From assembly GCA_964414415.1 (NCBI GenBank), contig CAYPWJ010000027.1:1-17609 (forward strand): DNA of 17,609 nt, written 5' to 3'. The DNA is from CAZESS01 sp964414415 (GTDB lineage Archaea > Thermoplasmatota > E2 > UBA202 > DSCA01). Every line of letters starts with the position of its first letter. The first letter of the stretch is position 1. The notes under the pieces were generated by a model, which did not search any database, was not told the DNA's origin, and was given only the letters and a program-made list of their open reading frames with translations. Positions 1-7,290 of the stretch are shown here, piece after piece. Position numbers and translations under genes: made by a program.

Positions 1-120
1 CCCGCCAACCAGTCCGACACCCCCCAACTTAACCCTATTTTTTTTGGGTGCCTTGTTTGCCTCCAATTGATTAATAAATCCATTTTAAAAAAAATTATTG
101 CCTAACAATGGACGCATTTG

Positions 121-159
121 CCCCCCCCCCCCCCCCCCCCCCTCCCCCCCCCCCCCCCC
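121..159. repeat. Poly-C tract (poly-G on minus strand)
   Basis: Twenty-two C residues, a single T at 143, then sixteen C residues. On the minus strand, which is the transcribed strand of mbh, this is a G homopolymer able in principle to form a G-quadruplex. It lies just beyond the likely mbh terminator. An assembly or sequencing artefact at a contig edge is a serious alternative. Confidence 0.9.
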
Positions 160-180
160 GTATCAGTCACCCCACACGGG

Positions 181-194
181 ATAAAAATAAAAAA
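181..194 (-). terminator. T-rich terminator of the mbh operon
   Basis: Read on the minus strand this is T6-A-T5-A-T, about 140 bases downstream of the mbhN stop. Oligo-T tracts are the usual intrinsic termination signal in archaea. It is the first strong T run after the operon. Confidence 0.5.
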
Positions 195-298
195 GAGGGC
201 AAAGCAGACCACGCGGCATGACAGCACCCACTGCCTCACCCAGCGGCGCCCGTCAACATATCCACTCTACCAACCCTGTCTCCGTTGACCTGCAACAA

Positions 299-329
299 GG
301 TATCGCTTCGCCACCAACGAAAAGATACC
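299..329 (-). other. Small hairpin just after mbhN stop
   Basis: GGTATC (299-304) pairs with GATACC (324-329), and TCG (308-310) pairs with CGA (318-320) across a 3x3 internal loop. The hairpin starts 4 bases past the mbhN stop codon. It could stabilise the mRNA 3' end. The stem is short, so this is a weak call. Confidence 0.3.
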
Positions 330-333
330 GTCC

Positions 334-735
334 TTACTCCACGATCAGCGTTTCCTCGTCGAGGCGGTCCGTGTTGGCGAGGAGGAACTCACTGCTGCTA
401 TGCAGACAGTCGACCGGGCAGACGTCGACGCACTGAGCGCAGAAGATACAGCGCGACACGTACATCTTGATTTTTTTCTCGTCTTCCTTGAACTCGATGA
501 CCTTGGCGGGGCAGACACGGATGCACTGCTTGCACCCGATGCATTTCTCCTTCTCATAGATAATTTTGCCGCGGAAGTCGTCGGGCTGCTCCACCGGTGG
601 GTTCGGCTTTGCCTCACCGGCAGCGATTTTCTGCAGCAACGCCGATACATTCTTCGGCGCATACTTCACCGGAAACAGGTTAGTGAATGGCTTCATGAAG
701 AGCTGTTTCAACACCTGTCTCAACGCCGGAAACAT
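334..735 (-). CDS. mbhN: MbhN, NuoI-like polyferredoxin subunit of Mbh hydrogenase
   Basis: This is the electron-entry subunit of the membrane-bound hydrogenase. It takes electrons from reduced ferredoxin and passes them through two [4Fe-4S] clusters toward MbhJ, on the cytoplasmic face. The 133-residue product has two cluster motifs of the C-x2-C-x2-C-x3-C type. The first uses C65, C68, C71 and C75; the second uses C96, C99, C102 and C106, with a further Cys at 110. The length fits the NuoI/MbhN family. The ATG lies one base after the mbhM stop codon, so it is the last gene of the operon. The NuoI-like assignment is firm. The MbhN name rests on the complete Mbh gene order upstream. Confidence 0.93.
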   Translation of the reverse strand: MFPALRQVLKQLFMKPFTNLFPVKYAPKNVSALLQKIAAGEAKPNPPVEQPDDFRGKIIYEKEKCIGCKQCIRVCPAKVIEFKEDEKKIKMYVSRCIFCAQCVDVCPVDCLHSSSEFLLANTDRLDEETLIVE

Positions 736-736
736 G

Positions 737-1759
737 TTACCACCACTCCAACGGAATCGATAACACCTGCGAGTCCCACATGAGCAGCACCAACCCGAGC
801 AGCGCCATCAGGGTGACGGACACCCAGTAGGTCGACACAACCTGGCTGATACGCAGCCGGGCCACGCCGACACGTATCAGCGTGACACCGAAAAAGATCA
901 CCAGCGACACCTTCACGAGATAGAATACGATGTTGGCCGCGTGGGCCATCAAGCCAGTCAGCGACAGCGTCTCCGCGATGCCCCACGGGAAAAACAGCGC
1001 GACCATCAGCGAGGCAAGCGCCACGGTCTTCACGCCATCCGCGAGATAAAACATCGCGAGGTTGCGTCCCGAGTACTCGACGAGCAACCCCTCCGCTATC
1101 TCCGTCTCCGCTTCGCCCACGTCGAACGGCACCTTGGCGAGCTCCGCCGGCATCACGATGACCAGCGCCAGCAGAATCAACACCAGCCCAGCGAGGCCGA
1201 GCAAGCCGACCTGGCCCCACAGCGGATGCGCAGCGATATACGACAATGTGAAGACGTCGCCGGCGCCCGTGACCTCCTGCAGCTTCCAGACGATGGCGAT
1301 GATGGCGACGGCGAGCGGAAACTCATAGGACATCATGGTCACCATCTCACGCTGCGCTCCCACGGTCGCAAAGGGAGAGCCGGACGCGAACCCGCCCGCC
1401 ACCATGGACAGCGCGGGGAGAGTCAGCAGGTAGAGGATGAGGATGACGTCGCCATGCTGGTGCAACACCGGCGTATAGCCGGCGATGGGGATGTAGAGCA
1501 GGAGCGTAAGCGATGCGGCCAGAGAGATGATCGGGGCTGCATGGTACAGCCACCTGACGGCGTTGTCGGGCACCACGCTGTCCTTCATCATGAGCTTGCC
1601 GACGTCCCAGAAGGGCTGCCGCAGCGGCGGCCCAACCCGGTTCTGCATGTGCGCGGCTATCTTGCGGTCGAATCCCTTGTATGCCAGGCCGACAACGATT
1701 GCAAACACCGATATACCGAGGGTGCCGATGATCGCCTCAAACAGCAGCTCCGCGGTCAT
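737..1759 (-). CDS. mbhM: MbhM, NuoH-like membrane anchor of Mbh hydrogenase
   Basis: Integral membrane subunit homologous to NuoH/Nqo8 of complex I. It anchors the hydrogenase arm (MbhJ/K/L/N) to the membrane and couples its redox chemistry to ion movement. The 340-residue product is hydrophobic, with about eight membrane segments. It carries the family signature PFDVGEAETEIAEG followed by EYSG, whose acidic residues lie in the loop that faces the peripheral arm. The ATG overlaps the mbhL stop by four bases (ATGA at 1756-1759), and a GGAGG ribosome-binding site lies 8 bases ahead. Length and gene position both match known MbhM. Confidence 0.94.
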   Translation of the reverse strand: MTAELLFEAIIGTLGISVFAIVVGLAYKGFDRKIAAHMQNRVGPPLRQPFWDVGKLMMKDSVVPDNAVRWLYHAAPIISLAASLTLLLYIPIAGYTPVLHQHGDVILILYLLTLPALSMVAGGFASGSPFATVGAQREMVTMMSYEFPLAVAIIAIVWKLQEVTGAGDVFTLSYIAAHPLWGQVGLLGLAGLVLILLALVIVMPAELAKVPFDVGEAETEIAEGLLVEYSGRNLAMFYLADGVKTVALASLMVALFFPWGIAETLSLTGLMAHAANIVFYLVKVSLVIFFGVTLIRVGVARLRISQVVSTYWVSVTLMALLGLVLLMWDSQVLSIPLEWW

Positions 1760-3006
1760 TCCATCAGCCTCCGCGTTTTTTCGACTGACAGTTCATGGAG
1801 CTTCTCCTTGCCATACGTTGCGCCGTTCGCCGCAACGGCGCGGTTGGTGCACGACATGCACGGATCTATCGAGGCGGCGACAATGGGGATATCCGCGATC
1901 TGCTCGTGCATCAGCATGGTGCGCCACGCCATGATGTTGCTGTAGGTCGGTGCGCGGACCTTCCACGTCTGCAGCGTGTCCATGCCCGGCTCGAGCCTGA
2001 CGTAGTGGATGTCTTCGCCGCGCGGCGCCTCGTGCCGTCCAATCGCCTCGCCCTCGGCCTTCTTTATCTGTGCAAGCAAACGAGGGATCTTTTCCTCTGA
2101 CTGGATGTCTCCCTCCGGCATGTCGTCGAGCGCCTGCTCGATGATGTCCACCGATTGTTTGACTTCAAGCAGCCGGACGACGATACGGTCGTAGGTGTCG
2201 CCGACGACCTCGCCGGTCAGGACATCGGGCGTGATGGCCTCCACCTCGAGGTCAGGGTAGGCAAAGTAGGGAACATCCTGCCGGACGTCTTTTTTGACGC
2301 CGCTGGCCCGCGTCGTCGGTCCCGCCGTTGCGAGACGTAGCGCGTCCTCCTCGGTGAGGACACCGATGTGCCGGGTCCGCATCTTGATGGTCTTGTCGTC
2401 GAGGAACAGGCTCGCCATCTTGCCGAATGCCCGGCGGTATTCCTCGAGCATCTCACGAATCCGGGGCATCTTTTTCTCGGGGATGTCCCGGCGGACGCCG
2501 CCGTACATCATGATGGCCTTGGTGACCCGGTTGCCGTTGACCAGCTCGAGGATGTCCATCACGTGCTCGCGGACCTTCCACACGTAATGCAGCAGCGTGT
2601 CGAAACCGAGCTCGTGGGCGGCGACGCCCGCCCAGAGCAGATGCGAATGTATGCGCTCCAGTTCTCCCTCGATGACCCGGATGTATTCCGCCCGGTCCGG
2701 CACCTCGATGTCCGCTATCTCTTCAACGGCCATGACCAGGCAGGCGGGATGGCAGAGGTTGCAGATGCCGCAGATGCGCTCCGACAGGTAGATGGACTGC
2801 ACGGGGTTGTTGCGGTGCATGCCGATCCATTCGATACCGCGGTGGTTTTCGCTGGCCGTGACGTCCACGCCGACGATTTCTTCGCCGTCGAGGTCGCAGG
2901 TGATGGTGATGGGTTCTTTCAACGCTGGATGCACCGGGCCGATGGGGACCGTGTAGGTGCTCTTCCCCTCTGTCTCCTGCTGCTCGTTCGTGTCTTGGTG
3001 ATTCAT
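1756..3006 (-). CDS. mbhL: MbhL, [NiFe] hydrogenase large (catalytic) subunit
   Basis: Catalytic subunit of a group 4 [NiFe] hydrogenase, reducing protons to H2 with electrons from ferredoxin. Using the ATG at 3006 the product has 416 residues. Both nickel-binding pairs are present: ERICGIC (C79, C82) and DPCMSC (C383, C386). This separates it from NuoD of complex I and from the sulfane-reductase relative MbsL, which lacks a full set. The blocks ELERIHSHLLW, GGVRRDI and YDRIVVR are typical of MbhL. No C-terminal maturation peptide is apparent, as usual for group 4. I chose the ATG at 3006 because it forms the ATGA overlap with mbhK; a GTG at 3015 is in frame and possible. Two extra cysteines (C85, C89) follow the first pair. 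Confidence 0.95.
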   Translation of the reverse strand: MNHQDTNEQQETEGKSTYTVPIGPVHPALKEPITITCDLDGEEIVGVDVTASENHRGIEWIGMHRNNPVQSIYLSERICGICNLCHPACLVMAVEEIADIEVPDRAEYIRVIEGELERIHSHLLWAGVAAHELGFDTLLHYVWKVREHVMDILELVNGNRVTKAIMMYGGVRRDIPEKKMPRIREMLEEYRRAFGKMASLFLDDKTIKMRTRHIGVLTEEDALRLATAGPTTRASGVKKDVRQDVPYFAYPDLEVEAITPDVLTGEVVGDTYDRIVVRLLEVKQSVDIIEQALDDMPEGDIQSEEKIPRLLAQIKKAEGEAIGRHEAPRGEDIHYVRLEPGMDTLQTWKVRAPTYSNIMAWRTMLMHEQIADIPIVAASIDPCMSCTNRAVAANGATYGKEKLHELSVEKTRRLME

Positions 3007-3518
3007 TCCTTCCACCCCTCGTAGAGCTTGTTGGTTTCCTGCGGGCCCGTCTCGTCGCGTCGCCAGGGATAGACACCCTCGGGGAAATCAGGCGTGAGGA
3101 ACAGATGTCGCTTGTCGTGCAGGTCTCTGACGTCGACGCCTGTCATCTCGATGATCTCCCGCTCCGAGAACTCCGTGCCGGGCACCAGATCAGTCAGCGT
3201 GGGCACCCAGAGGTCGTCCTTGGAGACAGGGACACGAAGCGTAACGACGACTTCGCCGCCGGCAACGCCATAGTTGAGCGTAAAGTGATAGTTGTAGATC
3301 ATCTCGTCGCCGGCGTCGGACGGCGATATCACCGAGAAATGCGGGAACTCGTCGGCCTCCTCGATGAGCAATGCAACGACGTCGTGCAGCTCCTCGCGGG
3401 CCACGTCAACCCAGACGGTGTGCCGCTCCATCGGGACGCGGACGCCCGCCGATGCCGTCTGTACCTCGTATTCGAAGTCATGTGATTCCAGCATGTCTTT
3501 GATGTCATCGATGTTCAT
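3003..3518 (-). CDS. mbhK: MbhK, NuoC-like (30 kDa) subunit of Mbh hydrogenase
   Basis: Peripheral subunit homologous to NuoC, which packs against the large subunit MbhL in the cytoplasmic arm and has no cofactor of its own. The product is 171 residues, about the length of known MbhK. The C-terminal half shows the NuoC-like pattern around W104, PTLTDLVPGTEFSEREIIEMTG, ending with FLTPDFPEGVYPWRRD. The ATG overlaps the mbhJ stop by four bases (3515-3518), and a GGAGGTG ribosome-binding site ends about 5 bases ahead. It overlaps mbhL the same way. Identity is supported by both the sequence and the fixed J-K-L order. Confidence 0.92.
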   Translation of the reverse strand: MNIDDIKDMLESHDFEYEVQTASAGVRVPMERHTVWVDVAREELHDVVALLIEEADEFPHFSVISPSDAGDEMIYNYHFTLNYGVAGGEVVVTLRVPVSKDDLWVPTLTDLVPGTEFSEREIIEMTGVDVRDLHDKRHLFLTPDFPEGVYPWRRDETGPQETNKLYEGWKE

Positions 3519-3943
3519 TCAGGCACCTCCTCAAGGTGCTTCCAGGCCTTGACCACCCCGTCGATGATAGCCTCGGGGCGGGGCGGACACCCCGGCACGT
3601 AGACACACGTCGCCTCAGGGATAACGCGGTTGAGCGGGCCTGCCAGGTGATATGACTCATGGAACACGCCGCCGGTGATACCGCAGCTGCCCACCACCAG
3701 CACGACCTTTGGATCCGGGGTCTGCTCGTATATCCGCTTCACTTTGTCCTCCATGTCGTTGGTGACGGGGCCGGTAAACAGGATGACGTCGGCGTGCCGC
3801 GGCGTCCCCACCAGCTTGATGCCAAAGCGCTCCACGTCGTAGCGCGGCGTCAGCGCCGCCACGATCTCGATGTCGCAGCCGTTACAGGAGCCGCTGTTGA
3901 CGTGGAACACCCAGAGCGAGCGCTTGAACGACGTTAGGCCTAT
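3515..3943 (-). CDS. mbhJ: MbhJ, [NiFe] hydrogenase small subunit (NuoB-like), ATA start proposed
   Basis: Small subunit of the hydrogenase arm. It holds the [4Fe-4S] cluster nearest the NiFe site. The proposed product is 142 residues, with cluster ligands C20, C23, C87 and C119 in the blocks WVFHVNSGSCNGCDIEI, VGSCGITGG and VPGCPPRPEA, all diagnostic of this family. No ATG, GTG or TTG lies at a sensible place. The codon at 3943-3941 is ATA. It lies 7 bases after a perfect GGAGG and overlaps the mbhI stop by four bases (ATAG), matching its neighbours' ATGA overlaps. Translation from the far-upstream ATG at 4048 would add 35 residues unlike the family, encoded inside mbhI. An internal GTG at 3910 would remove 11 N-terminal residues that fit the family. 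Confidence 0.93.
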   Translation of the reverse strand: MGLTSFKRSLWVFHVNSGSCNGCDIEIVAALTPRYDVERFGIKLVGTPRHADVILFTGPVTNDMEDKVKRIYEQTPDPKVVLVVGSCGITGGVFHESYHLAGPLNRVIPEATCVYVPGCPPRPEAIIDGVVKAWKHLEEVPE

Positions 3944-4299
3944 GGTATCACCTCCGGAACGATGATGAGGATAAAGAACAGCGCGGCCATGCCGATGAAC
4001 CAGAGCACGTAGTCGTTCACGATGCCGGTGTGGATGTTCTTCATCCATTTGTAATAGCCTCGCAGGGCCTCAGTGAAGCCCCAGTAGATGTTACCGGCTC
4101 TGACGTGTGCATCCTCCCTCGACGGGCCGGGATGACCGGACAGGAACGGGGTGCCCTGCTCGCCGCCTTTATGCTCCCTGCTGCCCGTGCCCCAGAGGAT
4201 GTAGGCCACCAGCGCTGCAACGAGGAAGGCGATGATCCAGACGACGGGTGACCAGTAGCCACCGGTGGTCTCCAGCGCCTCGAATATCACGTCAATCAT
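3940..4299 (-). CDS. mbhI: MbhI, membrane linker subunit of Mbh
   Basis: Small membrane subunit found only between the antiporter part and the hydrogenase part of Mbh-type complexes. In known structures it bridges MbhH and MbhM, with a lateral helix related to the C-terminal end of MrpA/NuoL. The product is 119 residues. It has one hydrophobic segment near residues 15-35, a polar middle, an amphipathic stretch (YWGFTEALRGYYKWMKNIHTGIVNDYVLWF), and a second hydrophobic segment at the C terminus. I use the ATG at 4299 because it makes an ATGA overlap with mbhH and follows a GGAGG site; an in-frame upstream ATG at 4320 is less likely. The assignment relies on position as much as on sequence. Confidence 0.85.
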   Translation of the reverse strand: MIDVIFEALETTGGYWSPVVWIIAFLVAALVAYILWGTGSREHKGGEQGTPFLSGHPGPSREDAHVRAGNIYWGFTEALRGYYKWMKNIHTGIVNDYVLWFIGMAALFFILIIVPEVIP

Positions 4300-5864
4300 G
4301 GTGAGACACCTCCCGCCCATGCCATGTAGTTCTCCGGATGCGCCAGGGCATGCGCCGCGGGCTGCACGATGTTGCCGACAACCCAGTCAGGGAACAAGCC
4401 GAACAGGATGATGCCGACGGTGAGGATGACCATGCCGGCGAGCATGCTCCTCGGCACCTCGCGGCCGTCGGAGATGTCAAGCTTCGGGCCCATGAAGGCG
4501 GAATGGAACACCTTGACGAACGACGCCAGCGTCAGGATGGAGACGAGCATCGCCACGATGGAGAGGATAGGGCTCACCTGGTAGGCCGACTCGTAGATGA
4601 GCAGCTTCGAGGCAAAGCCGTTCAACGGCGGGATGCCGGCGATGGCCAGCGCCCCGATGATGAAGAAAACAGTGGTATACTTCATGGAATGCGCCAGGCC
4701 GCCCATCTCGTTGAGGTTGCGCGTGCCGACCTTGTAAAAGATGGCGCCCGCAGTCAGGAACAACAGGCCCTTGTACAGCGCGTGGTTGATGATGTGGAAG
4801 ATACCGCCCTGCATCGCCTTCATGCCGTAGGGATTCATCTCGCCGCTGGCGGACAGCAGATACAGCCCGACGCCGACGCCGAGGAGCATGTACCCCGTCT
4901 GGCTGATGGCGTGATACGACATCAGGCGCTTGATGTCCTTCTGCGGAATCGCCATGGTGACCCCCACGAACATCGACAGCAGCCCCAAAGCGATGACGAT
5001 GATGCCGACCGTCGTCAGATTGAGCGTAAACCCATAGAGCGTGAAGCAGACGCGGAACAGGGCGTACAGCGACGCCTGGCTCGCCGCGACGAGGATCGCC
5101 GTGATAGATGCAGGTGCAACGGTGTAGGCATCCGGCGTCCACATGTGCATCGGCACCGCACCGCACTTCATCGCAAACGCGGCGATGAGCAGCCCAAGGG
5201 CGAGCTTGTCCAGGAAGCCGTACTGCAAAACGTTGGCAAGCGCCGCTATGTTCAACAGGTTATACTGCCCGTAGAGCAGGCCGACCGAGAACAACACCAT
5301 CAGGGCCCCGAGCGTCGAAATCACGATGTACTTGAAGGCACCCTCGACCGCGTCGCCACGGTACACCCGGAAGGCAATCAAGCCCGCCGAGGCAATCGAC
5401 AGCACCTCAAGGAAGACAAAGAGATTGAACATGTCGCCGGTGAACTCCATGCCGAGCATGCCCACGGTCATGAGCAGCAGCAGCGTGAAGAAACGACCCT
5501 GGCCGCTCTCCCGATCCATGAACGCAAGCGAGTACACCGCCGCTGCAAGCGACACGGTACAGCTTATCAAACCCATGAAGGCGCTCATGCCGTCGATCTG
5601 CAGGACGATGCGAACCGGCACCGCGGCCTGCGCCGGGATCGTCGCTGTCGGATCAGCGGCGCCCATCGTGTAGAGATGCGCACCCTGGGTGAAGACATCC
5701 CAGGCCAGCGCCATCATAAGGAACTGCGTGACAACGAGTATCAGAATCACCCAGCCGGAGCGGGCTTTCTCATGCAGCCGGTCGATGAGCGGCGTCAGAA
5801 AGGCGCCCAGCAATGGCAGCGCGATGAGCAATGCCGGTGCATGCACGAGCAGCTCTTCCATCAT
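4296..5864 (-). CDS. mbhH: MbhH, MrpD/NuoN-like ion-pumping subunit
   Basis: Large antiporter-like subunit homologous to MrpD and to NuoL/M/N, forming an ion channel in the membrane arm. The 522-residue product is hydrophobic throughout with about 14 membrane segments. Recognisable blocks include GDMFNLFVFLEVLSIAS, with the conserved membrane glutamate; MKCGAVPMHMWTPDAYTVAPASITAIL, with the conserved Lys and the PxHxWxPDAY motif; and LMSYHAISQTGYMLLG. The length is close to that of known MbhH. The ATG overlaps mbhG by four bases (5861-5864) and follows a GAGGTT ribosome-binding site. It is the best-conserved ion-translocating gene in the cluster. Confidence 0.95.
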   Translation of the reverse strand: MMEELLVHAPALLIALPLLGAFLTPLIDRLHEKARSGWVILILVVTQFLMMALAWDVFTQGAHLYTMGAADPTATIPAQAAVPVRIVLQIDGMSAFMGLISCTVSLAAAVYSLAFMDRESGQGRFFTLLLLMTVGMLGMEFTGDMFNLFVFLEVLSIASAGLIAFRVYRGDAVEGAFKYIVISTLGALMVLFSVGLLYGQYNLLNIAALANVLQYGFLDKLALGLLIAAFAMKCGAVPMHMWTPDAYTVAPASITAILVAASQASLYALFRVCFTLYGFTLNLTTVGIIVIALGLLSMFVGVTMAIPQKDIKRLMSYHAISQTGYMLLGVGVGLYLLSASGEMNPYGMKAMQGGIFHIINHALYKGLLFLTAGAIFYKVGTRNLNEMGGLAHSMKYTTVFFIIGALAIAGIPPLNGFASKLLIYESAYQVSPILSIVAMLVSILTLASFVKVFHSAFMGPKLDISDGREVPRSMLAGMVILTVGIILFGLFPDWVVGNIVQPAAHALAHPENYMAWAGGVSP

Positions 5865-6220
5865 TCTTTCAACCTCCGTATCTTGGTAGCGTCAAGCGTG
5901 CCGTAATGCTGATATATCTTGACGGCGAGCGAGAGAATCAAGGCCAGGATGGCGACGCCGATGACGATGCTGGTCAGCGTCAATGCCTGTGGGACAGGCA
6001 GCACCATGCCGCCGGGCACGGAAACGCCCTCGGGCAGATGCGTGTAGACCGGCGCGACGGCGTCCTCACGGAAGCCAAGTGTGATGAGGAACAGGTTGAC
6101 GCCCGCCTCGACGATGGTCAGGCCGATAGCGATCTTGATGAGATTGCGCTTGAACAGGATAGCAAAGAGCCCGATGGCGATGAGCGCGATGACCGCCATG
6201 AAGGGAACGTTGTATATCAT
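5861..6220 (-). CDS. mbhG: MbhG, MrpC/NuoK-like subunit
   Basis: Small membrane subunit homologous to MrpC and NuoK, part of the Na+/H+ antiporter module. The product is 119 residues with three hydrophobic segments. It contains the family pattern LFKRNLIKIAIGLTIVEAGVNLFLIT, with the membrane glutamate E38, and PQALTLTSIVIGVAILALILSLAVKIY. The ATG overlaps the mbhF stop by four bases (6217-6220), and its own stop overlaps mbhH. MrpC and NuoK are hard to separate by sequence alone, and the MbhG name comes from the gene order. Confidence 0.92.
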   Translation of the reverse strand: MIYNVPFMAVIALIAIGLFAILFKRNLIKIAIGLTIVEAGVNLFLITLGFREDAVAPVYTHLPEGVSVPGGMVLPVPQALTLTSIVIGVAILALILSLAVKIYQHYGTLDATKIRRLKE

Positions 6221-6720
6221 TGCTCTCCCTCCCCGTCGTGCCCGGATGATGCCATGGCCATGGCGAGGACCACCGCCGCGAGGCCGCCGATGACCTTCAT
6301 GCCGACCGCCAGGTTGAGGATGGGCAGCGTGCCGCCCGAGTTCAGGATACCCGGATTGCCGCCGAAGGACGGCACCTCCCCAAAGATATAGACGGTGTCC
6401 GCCAGGAAGTTCGCGAGGACCGTCTCCGTCACCATGACGAGGCCGAGCAGGCCGACGACGACGAACGTCAAGCCGCCGAGGCTTTCAAGCGTCGAAAGCA
6501 TGCCTTCGCCAGCCTGCTTTTCCGTCCGGGCTGCGCCGTAGGCGACGATGAGCATCACGACGGCGGATGCACCGATAGCGCCGCCCTGGAAGCCGCCGCC
6601 CGGCGTCAGGTGGCCGTGCATGATGACGTAGAACGAAAAAATCAGGATAAATGGAAAGAGCAGCGCCGCAATGGTCTGCACGATGGGGGACAGGCCCGGC
6701 TCGTCACGCTCGTCAGTCAT
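6217..6720 (-). CDS. mbhF: MbhF, MrpB-like subunit
   Basis: Membrane subunit homologous to MrpB/MnhB of multisubunit Na+/H+ antiporters. From the ATG at 6720 the product is 167 residues with about four membrane segments. The MnhB signature FYVIMHGHLTPGGGFQGGAIGAS is intact. I prefer 6720 over the upstream ATG at 6813: the extra residues there are encoded inside mbhE and do not resemble the family, while 6720 gives a typical short charged N terminus (MTDERDEPGLSPIV). The start lies inside the last codons of mbhE (8-base overlap), so translation is probably coupled. Confidence 0.93.
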   Translation of the reverse strand: MTDERDEPGLSPIVQTIAALLFPFILIFSFYVIMHGHLTPGGGFQGGAIGASAVVMLIVAYGAARTEKQAGEGMLSTLESLGGLTFVVVGLLGLVMVTETVLANFLADTVYIFGEVPSFGGNPGILNSGGTLPILNLAVGMKVIGGLAAVVLAMAMASSGHDGEGEQ

Positions 6721-6994
6721 GTGTATCCCTCCGGCGGAACAGGGCCATGACGCCGGCCACAGCCGTGAACAGCACCGTCGCCTCCCCCAGAGTATCGAAG
6801 GCACGGTAGTCAAAGACGACCGACGTCACGACGTTGTTGGCCCCGGTCTCGTTCTGCGCGTGCTCGATGATGTAGTCGTCCATGGCCGGGCTGTCACGCT
6901 CAAGCGGCGGATGACCGAAGTCGTGCATCTCCAGCACCGTAATGGCCATGAAAGCAATGAAGACCACGAACGCGAGGGCTGCCAGCTTTCTCAT
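6713..6994 (-). CDS. mbhE: MbhE, subunit related to the MrpA C terminus
   Basis: Small membrane subunit of Mbh corresponding to a piece of the MrpA C-terminal region or MrpB N-terminal domain. The product is 93 residues. An N-terminal hydrophobic segment (residues 3-20) is followed by a polar extracytoplasmic stretch, then NNVVTSVVFDYRAFDTLGEATVLFTAVAGVMALFRRR, in which VxxVxxDYRxxDTxGE is the family signature. The ATG overlaps the mbhD stop by four bases (6991-6994). Short length and fixed position between mbhD and mbhF support the call. Confidence 0.9.
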   Translation of the reverse strand: MRKLAALAFVVFIAFMAITVLEMHDFGHPPLERDSPAMDDYIIEHAQNETGANNVVTSVVFDYRAFDTLGEATVLFTAVAGVMALFRRRDTHD

Positions 6995-7290
6995 AGCTCG
7001 TCACCTCCCTCCTCGACGGGCTCCTCAACCGGTTCGGCTTCCTCCTCTCCCTCCATACGCTCCGTCTGCTTGATGGCGAGAACGATGATGGCCGTGGTGA
7101 TGCAGGCCCCGATACCAGCCTCAGCGATGGCGACATCGGGTGCATCCAGGATGTAGAACTCGAGCGAGAGCAGCAGGCTCATCGCCGCCAGAGCAATGGC
7201 CGCCCCGAGCAAATCACGAAGCAAAATGGCCGCGATGGCCGCGATGACCATCAGGACAGGTATCGCGATATGGATGACGTCACTCCACAT
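6991..7290 (-). CDS. mbhD: MbhD, DUF4040-type subunit
   Basis: Small membrane subunit of the antiporter module, homologous to a part of MrpA (DUF4040). The 99-residue product has three hydrophobic segments and the block LEFYILDAPDVAIAEAGIGACITTAIIVLAIKQTER, which is diagnostic. The last 20 residues are strongly acidic (GEEEAEPVEEPVEEGGDEL), an extension that probably sits in the cytoplasm. I start at the ATG at 7290; the longer open frame upstream runs antiphase through mbhC and is not coding. The start overlaps the end of mbhC by 11 bases. Confidence 0.9.
   Translation of the reverse strand: MWSDVIHIAIPVLMVIAAIAAILLRDLLGAAIALAAMSLLLSLEFYILDAPDVAIAEAGIGACITTAIIVLAIKQTERMEGEEEAEPVEEPVEEGGDEL

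Larger units (their letters stand above)
1..333. other. Gene-free region downstream of the mbh operon
   Basis: I see no credible gene here. The first 120 bases are AT-rich with T and A runs. They are followed by an almost pure C tract (121-159), an A-rich stretch that reads as a T-rich terminator on the minus strand (181-194), and about 130 bases of mixed sequence up to the mbhN stop. The short ORFs that begin here and run into mbhN are frame shadows. The odd composition may mean the first 160 bases are a poorly resolved contig end. Confidence 0.6.

Noticed and set aside
941..1945. A 334-residue open frame on the plus strand
   Set aside because: It is antisense to mbhM and the end of mbhL, both firmly identified. 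The translation is low-complexity Arg/His/Gln.
1756..3006. Sulfane reductase (Mbs) or complex I NuoD instead of hydrogenase
   Set aside because: Both CxxC nickel-ligand pairs are complete, and the gene order includes mbhA to mbhN. The catalytic subunit therefore reads as a true [NiFe] hydrogenase.
4338..5906. A 522-residue open frame on the plus strand
   Set aside because: It is antisense to mbhH and has the same length by chance of codon bias. Its translation is rich in His, Arg, Gln and Asp and resembles no protein family.
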